A DNA stretch of 55,127 nt, taken from the NCBI GenBank assembly GCA_964633225.1, contig CAZWFQ010000020.1:1-55127 (forward strand), written 5' to 3'. The notes below the pieces were generated by a model. That model was given only the letters and a program-made list of their open reading frames with translations. It was not told the origin of the DNA and searched no databases. This stretch comes from JAKQIM01 sp964633225. GTDB lineage: Bacteria > Chloroflexota > Anaerolineae > Anaerolineales > UBA4823. Both the position numbers and the translations under genes were made by a program. Below are positions 9,677 to 16,350 of the stretch, piece after piece. Each line of letters starts with the position of its first letter. The stretch's first letter is position 1.

Positions 9677-9694
9677 TTGTGACAGTTATCACAG
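9677..9694. promoter_or_regulatory. Rex- or CRP/FNR-type operator palindrome upstream of the redox operon
   Basis: TTGTGACAGTTATCACAG: TTGTGA, six bases, TCACAG. This is one base from the symmetric Rex operator TTGTGA-N6-TCACAA and also fits the CRP core TGTGA-N6-TCACA exactly. It lies 142 bp before the first gene of an NADH-dependent formate dehydrogenase operon, which favours Rex, the NADH/NAD+-sensing repressor. The sequence cannot separate Rex from CRP/FNR. No regulator gene is in the window. Confidence 0.65.
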
Positions 9695-9739
9695 TCGTAT
9701 TTATGAAGAGTATGGTAAACTAGGGGGCTGATTAGACCT

Positions 9740-9780
9740 GCTCACCTGGTGAGCCAATCACACAGCCCGCAAGCGGGCTG
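9740..9780 (+). promoter_or_regulatory. Two adjacent hairpins in the leader of the redox operon
   Basis: First hairpin: GCTCACC (9740–9746) with GGTGAGC (9748–9754), effectively a six-pair stem with a three-base loop. Second: CAGCCCGC (9763–9770) with GCGGGCTG (9773–9780), an eight-pair stem with a two-base nominal loop. No T-run follows, so this is not a canonical terminator. It may end transcription from the acetyltransferase gene weakly or form a 5' leader structure. Confidence 0.5.
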
Positions 9781-9818
9781 TATCACAATAGCAATACAAA
9801 GGAAACACTAACGAAGCT

Positions 9819-10184
9819 ATGAAACTTAATGATGTGATCCGGCTGGTTGAAGGGCAAGTGCTCAATTCAAAAAGCAATCTAGATTGGGAAATTCGCGGCG
9901 CATGTGGTGCCGATCTGATGAGCGATGTTCTCGCCTCCATCCAACCTGATGCCGTTTTACTTACCGGTCTTTGCAACCCCCAGGTCGTACGCACCGCCCA
10001 GATTGCAGACGTTCGGGCGATCATTTTCGTGCGCGGCAAACAACCCAACTCCGAAACCATCCAGTTGGCCAAAGAAGAAGGCATGCCCTTAATCTCTAGC
10101 CCATACGGCATGTTCGAGCTGTGCGGGCGCCTTTACCAGGCCGGGCTGCCAAGCCTGGAGTGCAATTTAGACTGCGCAGGCTAA
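9819..10184 (+). CDS. DRTGG-domain protein (first copy)
   Basis: 121 residues covering a single DRTGG-like domain, related to the N-terminal domain of HPr kinase and to the middle of some phosphotransacetylases. Visible features are the start MKLNDVIRLVEGQVL, a central strand DAVLLTGLCNP, and the closing strand/helix GMPLISSPYGMFELCGRLYQAGL. The domain's biochemical function is unknown; it may bind a small ligand or nucleotide. It is the first gene of the formate dehydrogenase operon, four bases before the CBS–HATPase gene, and has a second copy at 11208. From memory, DRTGG, HATPase and PHP genes accompany bifurcating [FeFe]-hydrogenase genes in Clostridia and Thermotogae, so a shared regulatory job is likely. 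Confidence 0.78.
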   Translation: MKLNDVIRLVEGQVLNSKSNLDWEIRGACGADLMSDVLASIQPDAVLLTGLCNPQVVRTAQIADVRAIIFVRGKQPNSETIQLAKEEGMPLISSPYGMFELCGRLYQAGLPSLECNLDCAG

Positions 10185-10188
10185 ATTC

Positions 10189-11211
10189 ATGACCACTGAC
10201 CAGGAGCTTTACGGTCGCCGTGGGCGGATCGTCACCGATCAAGACGCCAAAGATATCACCCGCGTTGAAGAACTGGCTTATGATCTTAAGATCCAGGATG
10301 TAATGACGCGCAATATCATCACGGCTTCGCCCGAGATGCCCATGCGAGACATGTTGGATATGCTGCGCAAACGGCGTATCTCTGGCGCACCCGTTTTGGA
10401 TGGCGACAACCTGGTGGGGGTCATTAGCATGGAAGACTTGGTGCGTGCCATGTCAATCAACGACCTGGACGCTCCCGTGGTCAACTATATGACCACCAAC
10501 CTGATCACGGTCTATGGGTTTGATTCCCTGATCAAAGCGCTCGAAAAGCTGATCCAGGTCAACGTTGGGCGCCTGCCAGTATTGGACGAAAACAACAAAC
10601 TTGTTGGGATGATCACCAAGGGCGATATTACCCGGGGCATCCTGATCGCCATTCAAAAAGACTATCAAGAAGAAGAAGTACGCCGCTATCGCGCCAGCCA
10701 CCTGTTTGAAGATATCAAGTCTGATCGCACCACCCTCGTCATGCGCTACCAGATCAAGAAGGATGATTTTATCAGTGGCGGGAATGCTTCATCGAACATC
10801 AAGCGCGCCCTGATCCGCCTGGGCGCCAGCCCTCAGATCGCCCGCCGCTGTGGCATCGCCATCTATGAAGCCGAGATGAACCTGATCATCCACACCAACA
10901 ATGGCGGCCGGATCAAAGTAGAAATCGAACCCCAAAAAATCACCATGCTGGTCACTGATGATGGCCCCGGCATTGAGAACATCGAGAATGCCATGAAACC
11001 TGGCTATTCAACTGCCACCAACACGGTGCGCGAAATGGGCTTCGGGGCTGGCATGGGTCTTTTCAACATCAAACGCATTGTAGATAACATGGAGCTGACC
11101 TCCGCTCCCGGCTTGGGGACGCGCCTATGGATGTCAATTATCATGGACGATGAAGAAAGTTTGCGCGAGTCCGCTTCCAGTACAGATGCACAAGGAGAAA
11201 CCACCCAATGA
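10189..11211 (+). CDS. CBS-pair protein with RsbW/SpoIIAB-like ATPase domain
   Basis: 340 residues. Two CBS domains occupy about 35–155 (each with a V-x-x-Y/DVMT-like opening and G-V/M-I closing strand) and probably bind an adenine nucleotide. A GHKL ATPase domain fills about 180–325: N-box EAEMNLIIHT, G1 box DDGPGI and the lid/G2 region GFGAGMGL. There is no phospho-accepting histidine domain, so this resembles an anti-sigma-factor type serine kinase rather than a two-component sensor. The gene overlaps the next DRTGG gene by four bases (ATGA). A plausible job is to adjust expression or activity of the redox enzymes to energy charge; this is inference from domains and context. Confidence 0.85.
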   Translation: MTTDQELYGRRGRIVTDQDAKDITRVEELAYDLKIQDVMTRNIITASPEMPMRDMLDMLRKRRISGAPVLDGDNLVGVISMEDLVRAMSINDLDAPVVNYMTTNLITVYGFDSLIKALEKLIQVNVGRLPVLDENNKLVGMITKGDITRGILIAIQKDYQEEEVRRYRASHLFEDIKSDRTTLVMRYQIKKDDFISGGNASSNIKRALIRLGASPQIARRCGIAIYEAEMNLIIHTNNGGRIKVEIEPQKITMLVTDDGPGIENIENAMKPGYSTATNTVREMGFGAGMGLFNIKRIVDNMELTSAPGLGTRLWMSIIMDDEESLRESASSTDAQGETTQ

Positions 11212-11552
11212 ATTTACAAGCAATTGCGAAAGAACTCGAGCTCACCTGCCTCACCCAACCTCAAAATCTATCAGCCATCGTCCCCACCAGCGGCTATGCT
11301 TCTGATCTGTTGAGCTGTGTTATGGCTGGGGCAAAAAAGGATGGCATTTGGGTCACACTGCAGGCGCACCTGAATATCATTGCTGTTGCTGCCCTATTAG
11401 AGTTAAGCGCCATCATCGTAACAGAAAATGCGCCGGTTGAGCCAGCTGTTATTCAAAAGGCCAATGACCAGGGTGTGGTTCTGTTGGCTACGCCCCTACC
11501 AACCTATGTTGTGGTGGGCAAGCTGTGGGAAATGGGATTGCACGGCGCTTAG
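11208..11552 (+). CDS. DRTGG-domain protein (second copy)
   Basis: 114 residues, same fold as the protein at 9819 but clearly diverged: MNLQAIAKELELTCLTQ at the start, a GYASDLLSCVMAGAKKDGIWVT strand-turn segment, and an ending VVLLATPLPTYVVVGKLWEMGL that matches the ending of the first copy in pattern. It overlaps the CBS–HATPase gene by ATGA, so the two are translationally coupled. Having one DRTGG gene on each side of the ATPase suggests a hetero-oligomer or two different ligands. The ligand and function are unknown. Confidence 0.75.
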   Translation: MNLQAIAKELELTCLTQPQNLSAIVPTSGYASDLLSCVMAGAKKDGIWVTLQAHLNIIAVAALLELSAIIVTENAPVEPAVIQKANDQGVVLLATPLPTYVVVGKLWEMGLHGA

Positions 11553-11577
11553 GCCGCGGGGATAAACCTGAGACACC

Positions 11578-12324
11578 ATGCAAACACTGCGCGTAGAGCT
11601 CCACGTTCATACGGTGCTCTCACCCTGTGCCGAAGTGGAGATGATTCCTCCGCTGATCGTCCAAGAAGCACTCGATCGCGGCATCTCCCTGATCGCTATC
11701 ACCGACCACAATGCCAGTGCCAACATTGCCGCAGTGCAAAAAGCAGCCCAAGCTACTGCCCTGACCGTACTACCCGGCATGGAGTTGCAAACGCAAGAAG
11801 AAGTCCATGTCCTCTGCTTGTTTGAAACATTAACAACCTTGCTCGCCTGGCAAACAATCGTAGATCAACATCTGCCAGCCGTTCAAAATAACCCAGATTT
11901 TTTTGGGGAACAGTTTGTTGTAGATGCCACCGGCGATTTCATCCGCCGTGAAGACCGGCTCTTACTGACTTCGAGTGCCATCACCATCGACCAGGCCTTC
12001 CAACAGGTGCACGCCCTGGGCGGTCTGGTGATCCCTGCCCATGTAGACCGCAAAGCCTTCGGGCTGCTGGCCAACCTGGGCTTTGTTTCACCCAGTTGGC
12101 CGGTAGAAGCACTGGAAATCTCGCGACACTTGCCCCCCGCCGAAGCCGCCCAGCGCCATCCACAGCTTGCCGGTTACCCCATCATCCAAAGCGGCGATGT
12201 TCACCGCCTGGATGAATTTCTGGGAGTCAATGAATTCACCATCGAAGCCCCCACCCTGGCTGAGCTGCGCCTTGCTTTGCGCAAAGAGGCCGGGCGCAGT
12301 TACCAATTGATACCAGGCGGCTGA
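11578..12324 (+). CDS. PHP-domain metal-dependent phosphoesterase
   Basis: 248 residues with all the expected metal-ligand motifs of the polymerase-and-histidinol-phosphatase family: ELHVHTVLSPC near residue 6, ITDHN near 41, PGMELQTQEEVHVL near 64, IPAHVDR near 150 and SGDVHRLDEF near 210. Members of this branch hydrolyse phosphate esters such as nucleotide or inositol derivatives; the substrate here is unknown. It is the last gene of the regulatory cassette, just before the first NuoE gene, the position taken by PHP genes in some hydrogenase clusters (recalled, not checked). Together with the DRTGG and ATPase genes it may make or remove a phosphorylated signal. Confidence 0.88.
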   Translation: MQTLRVELHVHTVLSPCAEVEMIPPLIVQEALDRGISLIAITDHNASANIAAVQKAAQATALTVLPGMELQTQEEVHVLCLFETLTTLLAWQTIVDQHLPAVQNNPDFFGEQFVVDATGDFIRREDRLLLTSSAITIDQAFQQVHALGGLVIPAHVDRKAFGLLANLGFVSPSWPVEALEISRHLPPAEAAQRHPQLAGYPIIQSGDVHRLDEFLGVNEFTIEAPTLAELRLALRKEAGRSYQLIPGG

Positions 12325-12342
12325 CAACCTGCGAGCAGGTTG
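12325..12342 (+). terminator. Stem-loop after the PHP gene (possible attenuator)
   Basis: CAACCTG, loop CGAG, CAGGTTG: a perfect seven-pair hairpin immediately after the PHP stop codon. There is no T-run, so it may only reduce read-through or stabilise the upstream mRNA. A TACAAT box at 12380–12385 could start a second transcript for the enzyme genes. Confidence 0.45.
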
Positions 12343-12431
12343 ATGACATCCTTCCATGCCGGTTAATCACCAAATGGATTACAATGTTTATGAAAGTGAA
12401 AGATCGTTAGAATAACAAAATTGGAGTTGCT

Positions 12432-12950
12432 ATGTACAGTACAACCACACGCGAAATACCCGCCGCTGACCCAACGGTAGTCACAGATCAAAAATCCATC
12501 ATCGATCAGGTCATCGCTGCCAACAAAGACCGTTCTGGCGCCACCATGATCGTACTGAATGAACTGCAGACTAAAATTGGTCACATCTCTGAACCGATGG
12601 AACACTACATTGCCCAAAACCTGGGCGTGCCAGTGAGCGCCGTCCACGGCGTGGTCACCTTCTATTCGTTCTTTACCAACCGGCCGCGCGGCAAGCACAC
12701 CATCAAGTTCTGCATGGGCACCGCTTGCTACGTGGGCGGCACACAACAGTTGATTGATAAAGCCAAGCAGCTGCTTGGCGTCGATGTCGGCGAAACCACC
12801 CCCGATGGAGAGGTCACCCTAGAAGTCTGCCGCTGCGTTGGCGCGTGCAGCCAGGCGCCTGTGGTAGTGATTGACGATGAAGTTCAGGGACGCCTGCGCC
12901 CCAACAAATTCCCCCAGGTTCTGAATAAGATCAAGAAGCCGCAAGAGTAA
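12432..12950 (+). CDS. NuoE/HydC-like thioredoxin-fold [2Fe-2S] subunit (first copy)
   Basis: 172 residues of the 24-kDa family that partners a NuoF-type flavoprotein. The four cluster ligands are visible as FCMGTAC (Cys-x4-Cys, about 97–102) and CRCVGAC (Cys-x3-Cys within this segment, near 136–140). The helical N-terminal half includes LNELQTKIGHISEPMEHYIAQNLGVP. It would pass electrons between the flavoprotein and other Fe–S centres in the cytoplasm. It opens the enzyme part of the operon, 22 bases before the small HATPase gene. A second, diverged copy lies at 15794. Which catalytic subunit this copy serves cannot be told; the only one present is the formate dehydrogenase at 18039. Confidence 0.92.
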   Translation: MYSTTTREIPAADPTVVTDQKSIIDQVIAANKDRSGATMIVLNELQTKIGHISEPMEHYIAQNLGVPVSAVHGVVTFYSFFTNRPRGKHTIKFCMGTACYVGGTQQLIDKAKQLLGVDVGETTPDGEVTLEVCRCVGACSQAPVVVIDDEVQGRLRPNKFPQVLNKIKKPQE

Positions 12951-12971
12951 ACCCACTTCAGGTCTCAAGAT

Positions 12972-13595
12972 ATGCGCGAGATTGCCCTGCACCTGCTTGA
13001 TATTGCCGAAAACAGCGTAGCTGCCAAAGCCAGCCAGATTTCCGTTTCTGTGTATGAGGACCTGGCCGGCGATCGCTTGTCAGCCACCATTGTAGACAAC
13101 GGCAAAGGTATGGACGCCGAAACGGTGCAGCGCGTGGCAGACCCCTTTGTCACCAGCCGCACCACCCGCAAAGTGGGCCTGGGCATCCCCCTGCTCAAAG
13201 CTGCCGCCGAGATGTGCAACGGCGGCCTCGAGATCAGCTCTGAGGTGGGGCGCGGCACTAACCTGGCAGTTGAGTTTCAACACAGCCACATTGACCGCAT
13301 GCCCCTGGGCGATTTAGCCAGCACAATGCTGACCTTGGTCGTTGCCTACCCCCAGATTCACTGGCTATTCGAGTATTCTGCCCGCTTGCCACAAGAAAAC
13401 GGAGCCTCTGCTTCGATCCGTTTCGCCTTTGATGACCTGCCGATCAAAGAAGCCCTGGGCCTCCAGCCTGGGGCCATAGACCCAGAACAAGCCGCCATTT
13501 TTTGCGAGCCCGAAGTACTGGCTTTCATCCGCGGTCAATTAGAAGATGGTATATCGAATGTTCAAAACACCATTCAGAATAGTTCTGTAATGTGA
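12972..13595 (+). CDS. GHKL (HATPase_c) ATP-binding protein without a kinase phospho-acceptor domain
   Basis: 207 residues. The first 115 are a compact GHKL ATPase: N-box HLLDIAENSVAA, G1 box VDNGKGM near 45, lid/G2 region VGLGIPLLKAAAEM near 72 and G3 at GRGTNLAV. The rest has no recognised domain. No HisKA, sensor or membrane segment is present, so it is not a normal sensor kinase. It sits between NuoE and the small [2Fe-2S] protein, as the ATPase gene does in hydrogenase operons of Thermotogae and Clostridia (recalled, not checked). It could regulate the complex or aid its assembly. Function unknown. Confidence 0.8.
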   Translation: MREIALHLLDIAENSVAAKASQISVSVYEDLAGDRLSATIVDNGKGMDAETVQRVADPFVTSRTTRKVGLGIPLLKAAAEMCNGGLEISSEVGRGTNLAVEFQHSHIDRMPLGDLASTMLTLVVAYPQIHWLFEYSARLPQENGASASIRFAFDDLPIKEALGLQPGAIDPEQAAIFCEPEVLAFIRGQLEDGISNVQNTIQNSSVM

Positions 13596-13607
13596 TAAGG
13601 AGAACCA

Positions 13608-13976
13608 ATGAGCACAATTAAATCCCTTGAAGATTTGCGACGTATTCGCGAAGAAGCCCTGGAAAAACGCCAGGTTAAGTCCACCTCTGGCGCAGCCCAG
13701 GTGATTGTTGGTATGGGCACCTGCGGCATCGCTGCCGGTGCGCGCGACACCATGAAGAGCATCTTGAATTACATCGAAACCAATAACCTGAGCGGGGTCC
13801 TCATCACCCAAACAGGCTGCATTGGCTTATGCGAAAAAGAACCCATCGTCCAGGTTGTGATTGGGGATGCGCCCAAAGTCACTTACGGCAAGGTGACCCC
13901 CGAAGTTGCTGAACGCATTATCCAAGAGCATGTGTTGAATGGCAAGCTCGTCAGCGACCATATTGTTCAGGTTTAA
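13608..13976 (+). CDS. Thioredoxin-like [2Fe-2S] ferredoxin
   Basis: 122 residues. After a short helical N-terminus (SLEDLRRIREEALEKR) comes a thioredoxin-like ferredoxin fold with Cys in GMGTCGIAAGA (near 43) and two more in TGCIGLCEKEP (near 72 and 76). Only three of the usual four ligands are evident, so the fourth may be replaced or the cluster may be incomplete. It precedes the NuoF gene by 11 bases and resembles the N-terminal domain of HydB-type flavoproteins. Probably an electron-carrying subunit of the same complex. Confidence 0.85.
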   Translation: MSTIKSLEDLRRIREEALEKRQVKSTSGAAQVIVGMGTCGIAAGARDTMKSILNYIETNNLSGVLITQTGCIGLCEKEPIVQVVIGDAPKVTYGKVTPEVAERIIQEHVLNGKLVSDHIVQV

Positions 13977-13987
13977 CAGGTAAAAAA

Positions 13988-15769
13988 ATGGCACTATTCC
14001 GTTCTCACGTTCTGGTCTGTGTTGACCCAGAATGCCTGGCTAAGGGCGCCCATGCCGTGATGGACGCCTTGCAAGACGAGTTGGTGGCCCAAGGCCTGAT
14101 CGACGAAATCCAGGTATTAGAAACCTCGCGCATCGGCGGCTGTGCCGATGGCCCCGAGATGATGGTTTACCCCGAAAGCGTACATTACGTCGGCATGACG
14201 GAAGACGATGTACCCTACCTGGTCGAAGAACACTTCCTCAAAGGCCGCATTGTCGAAAAATTCCGCAAGCCCGTCGTAACTGCGGTCGATGAAGAACTTG
14301 GCCCACCCAAACCCAAAGAAGTACGCGTCGTCTTGCGCAACTGCGGCAAGATCGATCCTGAAAACATCGAGGATTACATTGCCGAAGACGGCTACGCTGC
14401 CTTGGCTAAAGTCCTTGGAGAAATGCAGCCGCAAGCCGTCATCGACGAAGTCACACGCTCGGGGCTGCGCGGTCGCGGCGGCGCAGGCTTCTCCACCGGC
14501 AAGAAATGGCAGTTCTGCCGCAACACGCCTGACTCTCCAAAATACATCGTCTGCAATGCCGATGAAGGCGACCCCGGCGCATTTATGAACCGCCGCGTGC
14601 TTGAAGGCGACCCCCACTCCGTGCTCGAGGGCATGATCATTGCCGGCTATGCCATTGGCGCGAATATGGGCTACGTCTACTGCCGCGCCGAATATCCCCT
14701 TGCCGTCAGCACCTTCAACCTGGCCATCCAGCAGGCGCGCGGGTTGGGCTTGCTGGGTAATGACATCATGGGATCTGGCTTTTCCTTTGACCTGGAAGTG
14801 CGCATGGGCGCAGGTGCTTTTGTCTGCGGCGAAGAGACCGCCCTGATCGCATCCATCGAAGGCCAGCGTGGCGAACCCCGCCCCCGTCCGCCTTTCCCGG
14901 CTGTCAAGGGCGTTTGGGGCAAACCTACCAACAACAACAATGTGGAGACCTACGCCAACATTCCCCAGATCATCCTCAAGGGCGCCGATTGGTTTGCCAG
15001 CATGGGCACCGAGAAGAGCAAAGGTACTAAGACCTTCGCCATCGGTGGTGATGTCAATCATACCGGCCTGATCGAGGTACCGCTGGGCATCACCCTGCGA
15101 GAAGTGATCTTCGATGTAGCTGGCGGCATTCGAGACAACAAAGGGTACAAAGCAGTCCAGATCGGCGGCCCCATGGGCGGCTGCCTGCCAGCCAAGTACC
15201 TGGACGAAAAGATCGATTACGAAAACCTGAGCGCCGCTGGCGCCATGATGGGGTCCGGCGGTATGATCATCATGGATGAAGAAACCTGCATGGTCGATAT
15301 TGCTCGCTTCTTCATGGAATTCACTCAGGATGAAAGCTGTGGCAAATGCACCCCCTGCCGTATCGGCACGCGCCGCATCCTTGAAATGCTGCAACGCATC
15401 TGCGACGGCAAAGGCGAGCCCGGCGATATCGAAAAACTGGAGGACCTCTGCGCTCAGGTGCAAAAGAACAGCCTCTGCGGCCTGGGTCAGGGCGCTCCTA
15501 ATCCTGTCGTCTCAACCCTAAAACAGTTCCGCGAAGAATACGAAGCCCACATTTTTGAAAAACGCTGCCCGGCCAAAGTCTGCCGTTCTCTGATCGCATA
15601 CTCGATCACCGAGGGCGTTTGCACCGGCTGCACCGTTTGCGCCCGCAACTGCCCCGTCAACGCCATCTCCGGCGAGCGTCGCCAGTTGCACGTGATTGAT
15701 CCATCCATCTGCATTCGCTGTGGCATTTGTAAACAGGTGTGCAATTTCAACGCTGTGGTGGTGGAATAA
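13988..15769 (+). CDS. NuoF/HydB-like NADH-binding flavoprotein with extra ferredoxin domains (first copy)
   Basis: 593 residues. The N-terminal ferredoxin-like domain (1–90) has Cys11, Cys16 and GGC near 48. The NuoF core follows with the FMN/NADH loop GRGGAGFSTGKKW near 162, NADEGDPGAFMNR near 195, and the [4Fe-4S] ligands ESCGKCTPC near 450 with the distal Cys in SLCGLG. The C-terminus adds two [4Fe-4S] ferredoxin motifs (CTGCTVCARNCP near 545 and CIRCGICKQVC near 575). This is the HydB layout associated with flavin-based electron bifurcation, linking NAD(H), ferredoxin and a third partner. No hydrogenase HydA gene accompanies it here; the operon ends in a formate dehydrogenase subunit instead. 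Confidence 0.93.
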   Translation: MALFRSHVLVCVDPECLAKGAHAVMDALQDELVAQGLIDEIQVLETSRIGGCADGPEMMVYPESVHYVGMTEDDVPYLVEEHFLKGRIVEKFRKPVVTAVDEELGPPKPKEVRVVLRNCGKIDPENIEDYIAEDGYAALAKVLGEMQPQAVIDEVTRSGLRGRGGAGFSTGKKWQFCRNTPDSPKYIVCNADEGDPGAFMNRRVLEGDPHSVLEGMIIAGYAIGANMGYVYCRAEYPLAVSTFNLAIQQARGLGLLGNDIMGSGFSFDLEVRMGAGAFVCGEETALIASIEGQRGEPRPRPPFPAVKGVWGKPTNNNNVETYANIPQIILKGADWFASMGTEKSKGTKTFAIGGDVNHTGLIEVPLGITLREVIFDVAGGIRDNKGYKAVQIGGPMGGCLPAKYLDEKIDYENLSAAGAMMGSGGMIIMDEETCMVDIARFFMEFTQDESCGKCTPCRIGTRRILEMLQRICDGKGEPGDIEKLEDLCAQVQKNSLCGLGQGAPNPVVSTLKQFREEYEAHIFEKRCPAKVCRSLIAYSITEGVCTGCTVCARNCPVNAISGERRQLHVIDPSICIRCGICKQVCNFNAVVVE

Positions 15770-15793
15770 ACGACCGACATGGAGGATTGCAGT

Positions 15794-16327
15794 ATGGCCG
15801 ATAAATCAGCTCCAGCAATGCCTCAGGCCACCAAAGACCGGCTTGAGGAACGTAATATCACTGAGATTGTCGTAAAAGCGGTTGAAAAGCACGGCCGTGG
15901 CGGCGATGCACTGATCCCTATCCTCAGCGAAATCAACTCGGCCTTGGGTTACATCCCCGCCCAGGCCATTTCTGAGGTCCGCCGCCAGATACATGACCCG
16001 GCCAACCACATGCTCATCACCGACAGCCAGCTGTTCTCTATGGCCAGCTTCTACCACATGTTCTCCACCAAACCACGCGGCCGCCATGTGGTCAAGTTTT
16101 GCGAAAGCGCTCCCTGCCACGTTGTTGGTGGGCGCCAGGTCTGGCAGGCCTTAAGCGACGTGCTTCAGATCAAAAATGGCGAAACCACCTCCGATGGCAA
16201 ATGGTCCCTGGTGACCACTAGCTGTTTGGGAATCTGCAGTGTAGGCCCGGTTATACTGGTGGACGATGACGTCTATGGCAATGTGACCGAGGCAGATGTC
16301 GCTCAGATCCTGGCAAAATACGCCTGA
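15794..16327 (+). CDS. NuoE-like thioredoxin-fold [2Fe-2S] subunit (second copy)
   Basis: 177 residues from the ATG at 15794, which has GGAGG at 15781–15785, eight bases upstream; an in-frame ATG at 15779 lacks such a site. Cluster ligands are FCESAPC (Cys-x4-Cys, about 101–106) and SCLGIC (Cys-x3-Cys, about 142–146). The N-terminal helical half includes LIPILSEINSALGYIPAQAISEVRRQI. It is clearly distinct from the copy at 12432 and precedes the second NuoF by 23 bases. With that NuoF and the catalytic subunit it forms a set like the three-subunit NAD-linked formate dehydrogenases. Confidence 0.92.
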   Translation: MADKSAPAMPQATKDRLEERNITEIVVKAVEKHGRGGDALIPILSEINSALGYIPAQAISEVRRQIHDPANHMLITDSQLFSMASFYHMFSTKPRGRHVVKFCESAPCHVVGGRQVWQALSDVLQIKNGETTSDGKWSLVTTSCLGICSVGPVILVDDDVYGNVTEADVAQILAKYA

Positions 16328-16350
16328 GATTGGAGACAAAGAGCCCAATT

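Noticed and set aside
9744..9756. ACCTGGTGAGCCA shared with 20911–20923, both upstream of rightward genes
   Set aside because: A 13-base match is expected by chance in a 55-kb window and the surrounding bases differ.
14117..15463. A 448-codon open frame on the minus strand
   Set aside because: It is fully antisense to the conserved first NuoF gene; long antisense frames are expected with this GC-rich codon use and the translation shows no domain.
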